Assembly (NCBI GenBank): GCA_000333855.2
Contig: CM007319.1
Coordinates: forward strand, 151,220-215,219
Direction of reading: 5' to 3'
Origin: Endotrypanum monterogeii
Lineage: Eukaryota; Euglenozoa; Kinetoplastea; Trypanosomatida; Trypanosomatidae
DNA: 64,000 bases
Made by a program: the position numbers and the translations under genes
The notes under the pieces: model-generated
Told to the model about the DNA's origin: nothing
Databases searched by the model: none
Seen by the model: the letters and a program-made list of their open reading frames with translations, nothing else
Shown here: positions 9,526 to 21,200 of the stretch, one piece after another
Numbering within the stretch: the stretch's first letter is position 1
Layout: each line of letters begins with the position of its first letter

Positions 9526-12500
9526 TCTTCGGGTTTATGACTGTGTCGAGCCCCGCGCTCTGACTCGGGTATCAAAGAAAAAACGGGAGGGAGTGGTGAG
9601 CGCGCGAAGCTGTTGAACATGACTGTTTGTGTCCGGCAAGTTTGCAGCGCTAGGGGGGAGAGTATGGGTAGCGTACAAAGCAGTCATTATTATCGATGCG
9701 GTGAATACGCACACTAGCTCGATCCCTCCTCCGATCCACGCCTCTATGTTATTCTTTCGGTGTCTCTCTGTGTCTCGTCTCGCTGCTCGCTGCACGTGCC
9801 CGCTTATATATATATATATACATATATAATATCGATCATATGCACAGATACTGTCTGTTCTACTAGAATTAATACTGAATACAATTATCATTTTGTTTGG
9901 TGTGTGGCTCACTGTGATGCCACGTCTCCAAATTAAACCTGCTCTCTTGAACGCCAGGCTCTGGCATAGCAGTATACTTTTAAAGAGTTTTTTTAATTTT
10001 ATTGTTCTCATACTAGTGTGTATGTATGTATGTGTGTATGTGTGTGTTTGTGCAGTTCACCGATCACGAATGGGCGCAACTGGTACATCATAGGTGATGG
10101 CCCGATTCCACAGCCCTGTGCCTAGGAGAACTTGGGAAATATCTGGAGTCCCTCGTGCTACGAATTGTATCGGTTCACACGCGACCATGTTCCAAGTCTG
10201 CGTGCTGCCGTATACATATGTTATTGTACTGTTTTTTATATATTATTATCATTGCTGTTTCGGGGACCTCTCCCACGAATGCTTTTATATATCACAAAGA
10301 ATCGGGCTTCTAGTAACAGTTTTCGAGACGAGTAGCTGAGGGAAGTGTTTTTCCAGCGAAGAGGTGTGCGAAGGAAAGATGACAAGTATCGTTGGAGGGA
10401 TGCATTCTAGATGACAGAAATGTATGAAAAGTCTGCATTTCTCTTTCTCTGTATAATTTTTTTTTTCTTCTGTATTAGTGCTTTACGCTGTTGTGAGTAG
10501 TTCAGCTTTTTTCTCATCTTTTCGCTTCCCTTCCGTTTTTTTTTTCTTGCTTTGTCCTTTGTCTTGCATCCCGGCATGTCTTACCTTTCTCGCGCCATTT
10601 CAGCTGATGTGCAACCTTATGTAATACGGAATATTTCTCGGGTTGAGTAGGAATGCCGCTGCGGAAATCTTTTACATGATTTTCATCCGTCATTTTCAAT
10701 GCTGTGCGTGCGTTCATTGATTGTGTGCTCGTGCGATAATCACTTCATTTTTATTTTTTTAATGTTGCCGGTCAACTCTCTGTTTTGTTTTGTTTTTCTT
10801 TCTCGGACTCTTTACTTTCTTCTTTCTTCCCCTCACACACGCACACCCCTCTACGTACCGACCCACGTGAGGTGTCCTCGTGACACATAGGCCTCACCTC
10901 ATACCTCTGCTTAGAAATTGAACAGTGGATTGTCTTCCCTCGTTTCTCACCTACCTAGAGGCAGCCCTCTCCGGATCTCCCCTGTCATAACTGCTCAGTT
11001 CCAAGCCCCAAGTCGCTTCCCGAAGCGGATTTGGCTCGGGCCCCGAGCTGGAAAATGTTTTCTGGTGTTTCCCGTGTTATGTCGTGACCTCTCCTCACCT
11101 CTTCTTGCCGATGTTTTCTCACCCATTCGCCGGTCTCCATGACAAGAGTTACCCTATTCCGCGTTATCGAGGCAACTCAACTTGACTTTCTAAGAAGGTG
11201 AGGGCGGTACATGGCTGGTGATCTCAAGAAAACAGGTGTGGGGGGATTTGGACGGGGGTGCTGGATGAGGTGGCCGTGGAAAAGGGACTTGTGCGGAAGT
11301 GAAGAAGGTGCTTGTCTCACAAAGAATGAACATTGTATCTTTTGAGTCACGCGCATCCCTGCCACGGCGTTCATAGCATGCTGTGGTATGATGAAACGGG
11401 AGGTGCGGGGGAATTCCGCGTGAGGAGAAGGGGGGGTGCCATTTGAAGCGGAGATGGGCAAGGTGGCAAGTGAAGAGGTATGTCCACATGGCTCACTCGA
11501 CTATTCTGTTGGAGCGCGCAGGTGCACCGCAGCCATCTTTGTTTACAGAGAGGGGAACCTGGGAGTATCGATGCGCAATCTACAGTTATTACACTCTTGA
11601 CCGCGTTGGGGTGGTACACATCGCTAATGGAGCAGTGCATCCTTGTCACTTGCCTCACACTGTTCCTGCCGAATGTTTCGGCACTCCGCTGCTTTCTGCC
11701 GCGGCCCCTCCCTTCAACACACGCATCTCTGTCTCTCCCTGGGAAGTGTCCCCTCCTCCTGTTCCGACTTGGTCGTTACTATACCACCTACAAATCTTTC
11801 CCCCCCCACCCCCTATTTTAGGGTGGTTTCTATACATACCTCGCCTCCCTCGTCTTAGATGGCTGGAACGCCGTGGGGATATATATATATATATATATGT
11901 TGCGGAGGCGACGGCGTAGTAAGGTAGATTGCTTCCTCGTGCTCTCTTGACCTTTTGCTGATACTCAATATCGAATTCCCCTTCACCCCTTTTTTTTTGC
12001 TCTCCGTTTCCTTTCCAGTGGTTTTTTTTTTTTACATGGTCTTCGTTCCTTCTTGAGGTATGCAAGTCCACCGGCATTTATTTGCCTTGGAAGTCAAAAA
12101 GATGTGCACGTGCGTCTCCGTGAGTGGAGAGTAGACGCGCCGGCGAAAACTACGTGATCCCTGCTCGTCTTCACGGATACAGTTGATCTGCCTTTGCTTG
12201 AACATGAGTCCCCTCTTAGGGCTTCTGTTCCCCTTTCCCTTCTTTTCTTTTCCTCCTCGTTGAACATTTTGTTGCTGTTCACAGCGACCCTCGCCTACAT
12301 TATTTTTTTTTGTTTCTGCGGTCCTCCTCGCACAACTGCTATATCGGACATTTTTTTTTTTCAAGTTTCGCCCAAAGTTGAAAGGGTTTTCACTCAACGT
12401 GTACTCATCGCCTGCGAGTGCGTGCGTATGTGTGTGTGTGTGTGTGTGTGAAGGAGACGTATTTGATCCCTTTCTTCGTTCATTTTATCAGAATTACATC

Positions 12501-12894
12501 CGTGTAGAGGTAATAGGTAGGTTCCGTGAAAGAAAAAATCTGTAGTGACGAATTGTCTGTTCAAGTGAAAGCAAGGTGACTACAACGGAACCCTAGAGCG
12601 AGTGAAGTTGATGGAGTAACGGCCTCGGTGCGCGCTGCGCTGCTCTATCCTTTCTTTCACTTCTCCCTTCCTGATCGCCTTCATCTCCACCTCCCCTACC
12701 CTCTTATTCCTAATCCACGGTGGGGGCCCTCTCCACATTTGGCTCAACCTTTTTTTTTTTTTTGTGCACCTCTTAAATATTGATTGTTTTTTTTTAATTA
12801 TTTTCGCTACTGTTCCTCAATGCTCTGATCTTTTCTCATCGTGTTGCAACTGACATCTTTATCCCACCCAATCGACTTGTCGGTGTCTGTACGT

Positions 12895-12919
12895 GTATAT
12901 ATATATATATATATATATA

Positions 12920-12961
<42 letters not shown>

Positions 12962-13064
12962 ACGGTGAACTCATTTGTATGTACGACATTGACGAGACTA
13001 ATAACCCTGTCTCCCCCGTCACCCTCTAAACACACCCGCAAACAAACACACACACACACACACA
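12895..13064. repeat. (TA)n-(TG)18 tract with inverted (CA)9 90 bp downstream
   Basis: A TA tract (about 12895-12919) runs into (TG)18 at 12921-12956. A (CA)9 tract lies at 13047-13064, so the two dinucleotide tracts are inverted complements and could pair over 18 bp in RNA. Confidence 0.8.
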
Positions 13065-13585
13065 TAGAAACGGCAGAAGAGACGAATAAAACATAAGCGG
13101 GAGAATGAATTGTGAGTCTGATACCAGTCAGTGGCGGGATTGCATAAGAACTTCACCGTGAACTGTTCTTGACGTTTCAACCTTCTCTGATTTAGAGAGA
13201 GGAAGTGAAAAAGGGCAAATAAAAAAATCAATAAATTAACAAACCCCCGCGCGCGCATGCGTCTGTTGGGGTCGTCGAGAGGTCCCTAAAGGGCTCCCTC
13301 CTCCTCCTCCGCCTGGACCTCTGATCTTCTATGGCCCCTCATGTGCTTAGCCGGCATTAATCTGATCTGTACGCATGTCTTTGCAATGATAGTTGTCTTA
13401 CCTGCATCTACAAATCCAAGGAACTCGACTCACCACGCCCCCTATCTACGCTTTTGTTTGTGCCCCCCCTCCCCCCCCCCGGGCCCAGCTGCCCACTACG
13501 TGGTTGTTTATGGAGGTCTCTCTCTCCAACATACTTGACTACGTGGATCACTATTAAAGCTGCACCTGCCTTTCGCTTACATATG

Positions 13586-13605
13586 TATGCATGTATACAT
13601 GCATA
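13586..13605. repeat. 20-bp perfect palindrome
   Basis: TATGCATGTA followed directly by TACATGCATA, a perfect 10+10 palindrome with no spacer, 200 bp upstream of the PIP kinase start. It is related to the ATGT-type simple sequence common in these spacers. Confidence 0.8.
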
Positions 13606-13805
13606 TACCTCTACACAGTAGACCCCGTCGCCAGGCTCACTCAGAGCACCCTTCTTCGTTTGAGGGGCGTGGTGACGTCGTGTGGTGCGCGTTGAACAAC
13701 GCCCTCACCCTCGCCGATTTGTATTTGTGATTCTCCGCTTCTGTCCCTCATCGTATAACCCCCTGAAAGATTGAGAATCTGCTCTGTAGGTTCTTATCGG
13801 AGCAG

Positions 13806-16800
13806 ATGGAGTCGGGTAACACACCAGCTGAAGGCCTCATCGACGGCATCCGTGGAAACGGCGCCGCGAGTCCCTGCGACAGAACTGCCTCGGCTTTGAC
13901 ACCTTTGCACGACGATGAGACGCATCAGGAACTGCGAATGCGCCGCCTCCGGCACGAGAACCATCTCCTGCGGCTACATCTTGCAAATCTGCGCGAACAG
14001 GAGCACAAGTTACTCATGAGCGCTGACCGTAGATCTACGCACCCTATCCCAGGGGGAGATGCAGTTCAATCCGGCGTTCCGGAAGTAGTTCCGCATGGAT
14101 GCCCGGTGACGCCCGATCAATCGAAACCACCGCCGACATCTTGTAACGCCGCGGATGAAGAAGCCACTGCCTTACGAACCCTTTTTCTCCGCCGGAGAGA
14201 GGAACGACAGCAGCACGCCGCGGGGGTACGGTCGCTGCTGCGTAGCAGTGACGAATGTCACAGAGAGCCCAGCAGACAGCAGCACGCACCTGAGGGGTTC
14301 CGGCAGGACTCAAACGATACGGCCACCCCGATCGCTCCCGACCTCCAACTCGCTGAAGCGCCGTCCATGAAGTCGACGGACAAAGCGACAGCAAAACTGG
14401 ACATCGTCAATCAGATGTACGACGATACAGATCAACGAAAAGCCCTTCCAACTGGCTCTTCACCAGTGACAGCTTCACCCATGTCGCCAGACGCCGCTCT
14501 CCCCCTCGACACTGGCACCTTCGACAGCCTAACAGCTGAGGCAATACTGCAGCGCTACCAAGATCGCAAGTCACAGCGTCGGCTGCGGCTCGAGAAGATG
14601 TTGGGTCCGAAGTACAGCGCGGCATCTGGCGGTATTTCTGATCCAAGCGTTGAAACTGACGATCCCTTAATGCCATCCCTTGGTGCCGTACCGCATGGCA
14701 CAGCTGCCAGACAGATTGGCGCTTCTTCCGCATGCTTTCTCAAAGGCAACGTGGCAACAGGGGGTGTCGGGTTGGAGGAGTCCAATACCCACAGCAGAGG
14801 CCCCAGCTCCTCTTGGCGCCATAGTCGAGACGGAGAAGATGTCGACGCCTCAACGGGCAGGACTACGTCACCACCCGTTTGGCCCACGAGGAACCCGAAC
14901 CAGATCGGTCGTGCGATAAGCGACTCAGCAAAGAACAATAGCTGGTACCTCTGTAAGGTCTTAGAGGCAGCCCTTCTGGACACTATCCAGGCACGACCAG
15001 CAAGCGAGACACTTGCCTCAGCGCTCTCAACCTCTCCAGTCGGGCGTCTTCTAGTCGATTCGCCCTTAAGGGGTACGTCGTTTGGGGACGGCACATCATC
15101 TGCATTTCCCTCGTCTGACAGAGCATGTTTATCGCATGCCTCGGGCAGCAACGAGCGGTCAACTGGCAACGCGCTCAGCGCCGCAACGCTAGCAGCCAGA
15201 ACCGGCCCGGTAACATCGCCTGTAGAGTCAGCTAGTGTCTCGCCGAACTCGAAGGAGGCTCCTCAGTTACTCTACCATAAAGGTGTGAATGACAAGGCAC
15301 TTAAGCGGGCCATTGAGGAATCGCTTTTTCTGCCTTTTCGTTGCATCCAAGATGCACCTCGGCGCTTGACGTCGTCGCAGGCAGCAGACGAAGGTTTGCC
15401 GGCTTTTGAGGCAGAGAACCGTGACGCAGAGCTCTGTCGCTGCTTTGGGGGGGGTCTTGGAAGGAAAGCGATGGTCGGAAGTAATGCGCACCGCCAAGAC
15501 GACGTTGGGGGCGTGGCAACGGGGAATGACAATGAAGCGCATCCAGAGAAGGAGGCCGACATGCTCAACGCCAAAGACGAGAGCCTCGACCCGTTCGCTC
15601 GCTTGCTGCTTGCTCGCCTCTCGGCCGAACTACCCGCGCATGCCACAAAGACAGAAAAGAAGGGAGGGGGCAAGTCGGTGAGGCTGCACGACAGTAGCAA
15701 TGACGGGTTTATGCACACGACAACGTCATTTCCCGGTGCTTCGTGTGTGACCAGTCCTAGAAGCTCGAAGGCAGGCATCTCCTTCGTGGCGGCAGCTGGT
15801 GGAGACCGCCGCACTCACGCTCCCAAAAAGCATTTCAGCCGCCTCGATGAGGTGCAGGTGGAGATGCACGCGCCCGTCATCTTCAATCAAATTCGAGGAT
15901 TTCTGCGTATGGACGTGGAGCGCTTCCGCCGCGCTTTTGCGCCAACTACTTCGTTGTCGTCGTCGCGGTTTTCGTCGCCGCCGCCCGTATCGGGTAGCGG
16001 CGAGAGAATGATCGGTCAACTCGATCGCGCATTACAGACGCAGCAGCGCCGCTTTTGCGTCGGCGCAGCTGCGGGGTCTGACGAGACTACCGTGTGGCGC
16101 ATCAGCGTGTCGCCTGGAAAAAGTGGAACAACGCTGCTGTACTTCAGTGACTTTGTCATGAAGACGGTTCGACCGAGCGAGATGGAGTTCCTGTTGCGCA
16201 AGTTCCTGCCGACCTACGTGCGGTACTGTGAGCGGAATCCGCACACGCTGCTGCCACGCTTCTACGCACTGGCAACGCTTCGGTGGTGGAAAGCAGGGGT
16301 GGTGCAGCACTTTGTGCTTATGCAGAATGTTTTCCCCACCCCCTACTACATTCACCGCATCTACGACGTGAAGGGCAGCACAGTGAACCGAACAGCTCTG
16401 CAGCCGGGAAAGTCGCCGCCACGCACCGCCTTCGGCGCCTTCCTATTGAAGGACAACGACTTGCCCTCGAAGCTCATTATGTGTGGCACGTATCAGCGTG
16501 CCATTTTGCTCGCCCAGTTCCGCTCCGACGTTGGCTTCTTGCGTCAGCTCAATATTGTGGACTACAGTTGCATGATCGGCGTCCGCAGTCGCCTCTTTTC
16601 ACGCGAGGAGGGACCCTCGAGGACGCTTTTGCTTCTTCGTCACCATAACGACTTGGGTCACGCGGACCCCTTCGTTGGTCGCCTCGACGAGGTGGGCAAT
16701 ATACCGGCTCAGGAAGACAGCGGGCGCACCAGAAGTGAACTCATATATAAGGTGAGTGAATTGCCAATGGTCGACGGACAGTGCCCCGCGGTGGGGGTGA

Positions 16801-17111
16801 CGGATCACATATCATCATCGTTCTCCACCAACGAGAAACAGCAAAGCCATGATAACGACGTTTACGTGTGCATTCACGGCTGTGACGGGGGATTGTTGTC
16901 CCTACCCATCTACACTCCTGGTGACACCACGACTGCACGAGAGGACGTGTATTACCTCGGCATCATCGATGTGCTGCAAACGTACAACTCAGCAAAAAGA
17001 CTGGAGAGCTTTGCAAAAGGACTGATCAACGACAGAAATGCCATTAGTGTCATCGCTCCAGATAAGTATGCCCTGAGGTTGTACAACGTGCTGGAGCGCA
17101 TCACAGTGTAA
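13806..17111 (+). CDS. Phosphatidylinositol phosphate kinase (PIP5K-like)
   Basis: A 1101-residue protein with a C-terminal PIPK domain (about 690-1100). Visible motifs are the ATP-site lysine in FVMKT (K786), the family signature YDVKGST (D854-K856), the catalytic LNIVDYS (D919) and the metal-binding GIIDVLQ (D1055), followed by the activation-loop region (about 1060-1080) and a final ISVIAPDKYALRLYN segment matching PIP4P 5-kinases. It should phosphorylate PtdIns monophosphate to PtdIns(4,5)P2 at membranes, affecting traffic and signalling. The specificity between 4P, 5P and 3P substrates cannot be settled by eye. The N-terminal 680 residues are low-complexity Ser/Ala/Arg-rich, with one probable coiled coil at about 38-75 and no FYVE or MORN domain seen. 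The catalytic domain is interrupted between DYS and IID by an insertion of roughly 130 residues, larger than in animal enzymes. The ATG at 13806 opens the frame. Confidence 0.88.
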   Translation: MESGNTPAEGLIDGIRGNGAASPCDRTASALTPLHDDETHQELRMRRLRHENHLLRLHLANLREQEHKLLMSADRRSTHPIPGGDAVQSGVPEVVPHGCPVTPDQSKPPPTSCNAADEEATALRTLFLRRREERQQHAAGVRSLLRSSDECHREPSRQQHAPEGFRQDSNDTATPIAPDLQLAEAPSMKSTDKATAKLDIVNQMYDDTDQRKALPTGSSPVTASPMSPDAALPLDTGTFDSLTAEAILQRYQDRKSQRRLRLEKMLGPKYSAASGGISDPSVETDDPLMPSLGAVPHGTAARQIGASSACFLKGNVATGGVGLEESNTHSRGPSSSWRHSRDGEDVDASTGRTTSPPVWPTRNPNQIGRAISDSAKNNSWYLCKVLEAALLDTIQARPASETLASALSTSPVGRLLVDSPLRGTSFGDGTSSAFPSSDRACLSHASGSNERSTGNALSAATLAARTGPVTSPVESASVSPNSKEAPQLLYHKGVNDKALKRAIEESLFLPFRCIQDAPRRLTSSQAADEGLPAFEAENRDAELCRCFGGGLGRKAMVGSNAHRQDDVGGVATGNDNEAHPEKEADMLNAKDESLDPFARLLLARLSAELPAHATKTEKKGGGKSVRLHDSSNDGFMHTTTSFPGASCVTSPRSSKAGISFVAAAGGDRRTHAPKKHFSRLDEVQVEMHAPVIFNQIRGFLRMDVERFRRAFAPTTSLSSSRFSSPPPVSGSGERMIGQLDRALQTQQRRFCVGAAAGSDETTVWRISVSPGKSGTTLLYFSDFVMKTVRPSEMEFLLRKFLPTYVRYCERNPHTLLPRFYALATLRWWKAGVVQHFVLMQNVFPTPYYIHRIYDVKGSTVNRTALQPGKSPPRTAFGAFLLKDNDLPSKLIMCGTYQRAILLAQFRSDVGFLRQLNIVDYSCMIGVRSRLFSREEGPSRTLLLLRHHNDLGHADPFVGRLDEVGNIPAQEDSGRTRSELIYKVSELPMVDGQCPAVGVTDHISSSFSTNEKQQSHDNDVYVCIHGCDGGLLSLPIYTPGDTTTAREDVYYLGIIDVLQTYNSAKRLESFAKGLINDRNAISVIAPDKYALRLYNVLERITV

Positions 17112-18205
17112 TTGCCCCCCCCCTCCATATTCTTGTTTCTTGTATCTTCTGTGTTGGTGTGTATGTGTATGTGAACCCCAATGCCCCCCCCCAAAAAAAA
17201 AAACACACACATACACATACACATACGCACAACCCTCCACCTCTTTTGGTCACCGTGACATACCCCATACATCCATTGTTTCCTTCTACGGCTTCTATCC
17301 GTCTACTCCTCCTTTTCTCATCTTTGCCAAATGCACACCAATCACGTTTTTCCTCAGCTGGCCCTCCTCCCCTCTCCTCCCTTGCCTTCCAGATGACTCA
17401 AGTATCCCTTAACCCACGCATCCGTTCCCTGAGAATGTGTGTGTGTGTGCTAGGTAAAAAAAAAATCCCTTGATCTCGGCCCCTGTGCGTGACTGCGTGC
17501 ATGTGTTTTTTTTCTCCACAACTCAGCTGTTTGTCTTTTTTGGCGTGCGCGCTGGACGTGGTCTGCCACCTTGCGCCGTAGTATTTGTGGTCTCACTTTT
17601 TCCGCCCCCGTCTTCTTTGTCGGCTGTCATAAGTATGAGCTGACATCCGCCAGTCATCTCTGCCGACCCCGCTCCCAGCATCCTCCCCAAGTACCACCTC
17701 AATCGCTTTTCGTCGTCTTGCGTACTGGCTACTTCACATTCGATTAATCCTTATGCTGACACCTCGCTTCATGAGTGTTGCTGCTCCACCTGCCCCCTAC
17801 TCTCTCTCTTCCCTCCTTCCGCTCGCACGGAAAGGGGGGGAGGAGGAAGCAGTTCCTTCCCAGGATTATTATTATATATATATATATGTGTATGTATATA
17901 TATGATCCAACAAACAGAGCAATTTAGTGACGGCACCTCGGTGTACGGGCACTTTTGAACGGAGCATCTCCCCCCCCCCCTCCTCCTCCCTCCCCATTCT
18001 TTATCCTTATAAGTCTCACCAACAAATCTTATACTCTATCCCTCGTTTCGTTTCTCCTTTGCTTAATGGGCACACACTTGGATACGCATATACGGCCGAG
18101 CCTGGTCATACCCCAAAGAATGTTTCCTGCTAGAACATCCACGCGCGGAGAAGCGCCAAAGTAGTCGTGTCTTTTCTTCGCCCCCCTCCCCCCCCCCCGC
18201 AGCAT
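17112..18205. other. 1.1 kb pyrimidine-rich spacer
   Basis: No gene seen. The spacer contains poly-C and poly-A runs right after the kinase stop, CA tracts near 17205-17230, and a TA tract at about 17872-17902. It ends in a long C-run at 18181-18199 leading to AG at 18201-18202. Confidence 0.6.
18181..18202 (+). promoter_or_regulatory. Candidate spliced-leader acceptor for the WD40 gene
   Basis: A strong C-run (18181-18199) precedes CAG at 18200-18202, only 3 bases before the ATG at 18206. If this AG is used, the leader is almost absent. Use of an acceptor farther upstream (for example after the pyrimidine tract near 18050-18060), or of the in-frame ATG at 18233, are alternatives. Confidence 0.35.
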
Positions 18206-21200
18206 ATGCAATCATCGACTTCAGATACGCTGATGACCAGTCGGGCATCACCAGATCCCTTTCTTGACAGCCTCACTTCGGATCGGGACGATCTGGCGTC
18301 CTTTCGGCTAGAGGAGGCACCCGTGTACCAAGATGAATTAATTCAGCAGAACCCCCTCCTTCACCTCCTCTATCATCGTGACACCATTACGCACCTCGTG
18401 TGGTGCTCGGCAGGGCGTTGCTACATTACCGGAGGAGCTGACGGAGCGGTGAAGCTGTGGAGATCAGAGGTGAAATCCCGCGCAACCTCGTCACATAGGA
18501 CCCCATCCACTACAAAGCGATCGGTGCTCATTCCGGAGATTCACGTTATATCCCTTGGTGCTCCGGTGACAGACCTGCGCACCAGTGGAAAGGATATCGG
18601 TAACTCTGAGGTAGCGGTGGCCGCCTCTGCCGACGGAACGCTGACGCTTTTCCGCACTAGCACCGGCGAGGTGATCCGAACGTTGCGTGGGGTGAGAGGG
18701 GAGTCGCTAGATGTCGTTGGTGCGCCAGCTGCGACACAAAGTGACTCCGCGCGCGCGGGGTCAGGTAGTGCTTCCCCTGTCAAAGTGCCCCCAAGTAGCT
18801 TTGCGGCCGAAGGGGATAAACAGATTTCTAATCGCTCGAGGGCGTTGACGTGGTATTCCGCGGATGCGCACAGTACACGGTTTCCTGCCGACGCCAATGA
18901 CGTGGTTGTGCGCAGGCCCGTCTTCATGGTGCGCGCATACGAGAGTGAGGCCCGAGAGGTTCTCGCTGGACCATCCAGCGAGTACTTCAAAGGTCTGCGG
19001 ACGATAGCGCCGACCTACGAGCACCTCACCCCACACGTGGTCAAGTCTTCTGATATATTGGCACAATTTAGTCTCTCGCCAGCCCCCACAGGCCCCGTGG
19101 TTATGCACCGACAGTGGTACGCGTCAGCCGTCGCGTTCGCCGCAGCGCCTTCTGTTATCCAAGTCAGCAAGACGAACGGCAACGGCGGCTCCTCTTCGCA
19201 CTCAGCGCTGGATCCTGTTTTGCTGCTCGGCTTTCCACAGGGTCTCGTGCAAGTGTACGTGTTACCACAACGGTGGTTCGCCCTCCACCAACACGGCGAG
19301 ACGCGGCTGGACCCGCCGGCGATGCGCACCCCTGTATTCTCAAGACTTCTGCATAGGGCGGGGGTGCTGCGCGTAGACGCAATAAGGAGCCGTGATCTGG
19401 TTGTATCCGTAAGCGAGGATGGCACCACGCAGCTGCGACGACTTTCTTGTTTGTATGCGCCGTTGCGACAGCTCGGTGTGGCTGTCTCGCTGTCTAAGGA
19501 GGTTTCAGGTGCAGTTCCGTCGTATACAGGAGGTACTTCATCATCGACGCCAACGCGGCGGCAGCGTATTGGCATTATAGAGGGACATTCCCGATTTGTC
19601 ACCTGCTGCTGCATCGATGACGAACAACAGTTATTGATTACCGGTAGTACCGACCACACACTCTGCTGGTGGAGCCTCACGACAAGTAGTTCGTCTACCC
19701 CTATACGGTCGGTGTCGCTTCGTGACCTCGCGGGCAGGGATGGCGTAGACAATGAGGCCTCTTCAACAGCGGGTACGCAGGCGTCAGTCGTGCGGGGCGG
19801 TTATCCGATAGATGTTAGTTTTTTTCGCCGCCGCCGATCTACGGAAAGCGAGAGAAGTACCTCACCAGCCTCCCTCGACCGTGACGAGGCAGTCAGCAGC
19901 AGCTCATTGCCACCCTCCAGCTCGGTACCTCTATGCCTGCTTGTGCTGGACACGGAACTAGGCTTGCGCATATTCGATGCCCTCTCGGGCAAGCTCATCA
20001 CGTACGCATTTGACTCACGATCCAGCAGACTTGCGCCAGGGGGTGAAACCCCTGGTGTCGCCAACAGAATGCTTCGAGAAGCTGCTGTAGCGCGCTACGA
20101 CTGCGTAAACGGCTCTGACCGTGTGCTTTTGGGTGGGCGATGCTTGGTGTCGTGGTACATCTCCAACTCGGCAGAGTCTGGGGTGACACGTGGCCATGTT
20201 TCGTCGATCATCTTCACTACCTGGTGCGCGTCGTTGCAGTGCACTATCACAGCTGATTCACACCACGTTCTCTTGTGGCAGCTGCAGACTGAGGAGGAGG
20301 ATGAACCCAAGGCGAAGGTTCTGCGTGCATGGTTCATCCCTACTGGCATTCGAGCCATCACCCTGTGCGACACATGGGCCACTGACGATCCTTCACATCC
20401 ACAGCGACCCTCTTTGATCATCGCACATGCTTCGGAGCCTGTCGTGAATGAGTACGACTGTCTTCTCAAAGACTCCTCGATGCACTCCAGCAGAAGTCAG
20501 CTTCCTCAGCCAAGGGTCCTGCGGCGATTGAATATTCAGCCAGGCGCCTTTGTCGACGTGCTTGCCACAGTGGGTGTAGCACCAAACTCAAACACGGCAG
20601 CGTCCAAGGTAGTAGCCGTGGAGGTGCCTACAGCCTTCTCCTTCGTGGCGTGTCAATTCATTCGCAAAACCGTTGACGACGCATCACATGACGTGAGTGA
20701 GGATGGTTGTATGTTTGTGTATCCACTGCGATGGTCGTCTAACATCCCCAATCCCGGAAGCAATTCCGCGTCCATGGCCATTCGCGGGTCGGCAGAAATG
20801 ATTGCACCGCAGCGTACCCTTCACCTTTACAAATTGAACAAGGGCGGCTCCAACATCATCGCGAGTGTGCTGGGGCTTCCGTGTGTGAACCGTCTCGTGT
20901 TGGGTGGTCAACGAACTCTGTATATAACGCCCCTCTTTAGCATGACTACCTCAGCGGCCCCATGCCACCCGTTGCCGACGTCGGTGCGAACGCTGCAACC
21001 GGTAGCGCTTTTCCCTGGTCCTTTAATGCCGCTCGATGACTCGGCTGCCTCTGACACACTACGTGGCGACACAGCAGGCCAGGGTATCGGAGGCACAGGA
21101 GTGTCGCCGGTCTTGACAGACTCATCGATAACGGGCTTCCTTTCCCGGCTGGTGCACATCTCGCATGACACCGTCTCCAGTGCTCTGGATACTGCTGACG

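Larger units (their letters stand above)
9526..13805. other. 4.3 kb spacer with microsatellites and a purine-rich island
   Basis: No credible gene seen. Most of the + strand is pyrimidine-rich, but about 11170-11640 is unusually G/A-rich and less repetitive than its surroundings. TA tracts occur near 9806-9830 and 11879-11898, (TG)n at about 12428-12450, and a TA-(TG)18 compound tract at about 12895-12956. A poly-C run near 13467-13480 followed by AG at 13487-13488 is one possible splice acceptor for the kinase gene downstream. A 158-codon open frame at 11443-11919 has no recognisable domain and ends in TA-repeat-encoded Ile/Tyr, so I do not call it. Confidence 0.55.

Noticed and set aside
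11443..11919. 158-codon + strand frame in the purine-rich island
   Set aside because: No recognised domain. It ends in an Ile/Tyr run from the TA tract and has no upstream splice context that stands out. Kept only as part of the island observation.
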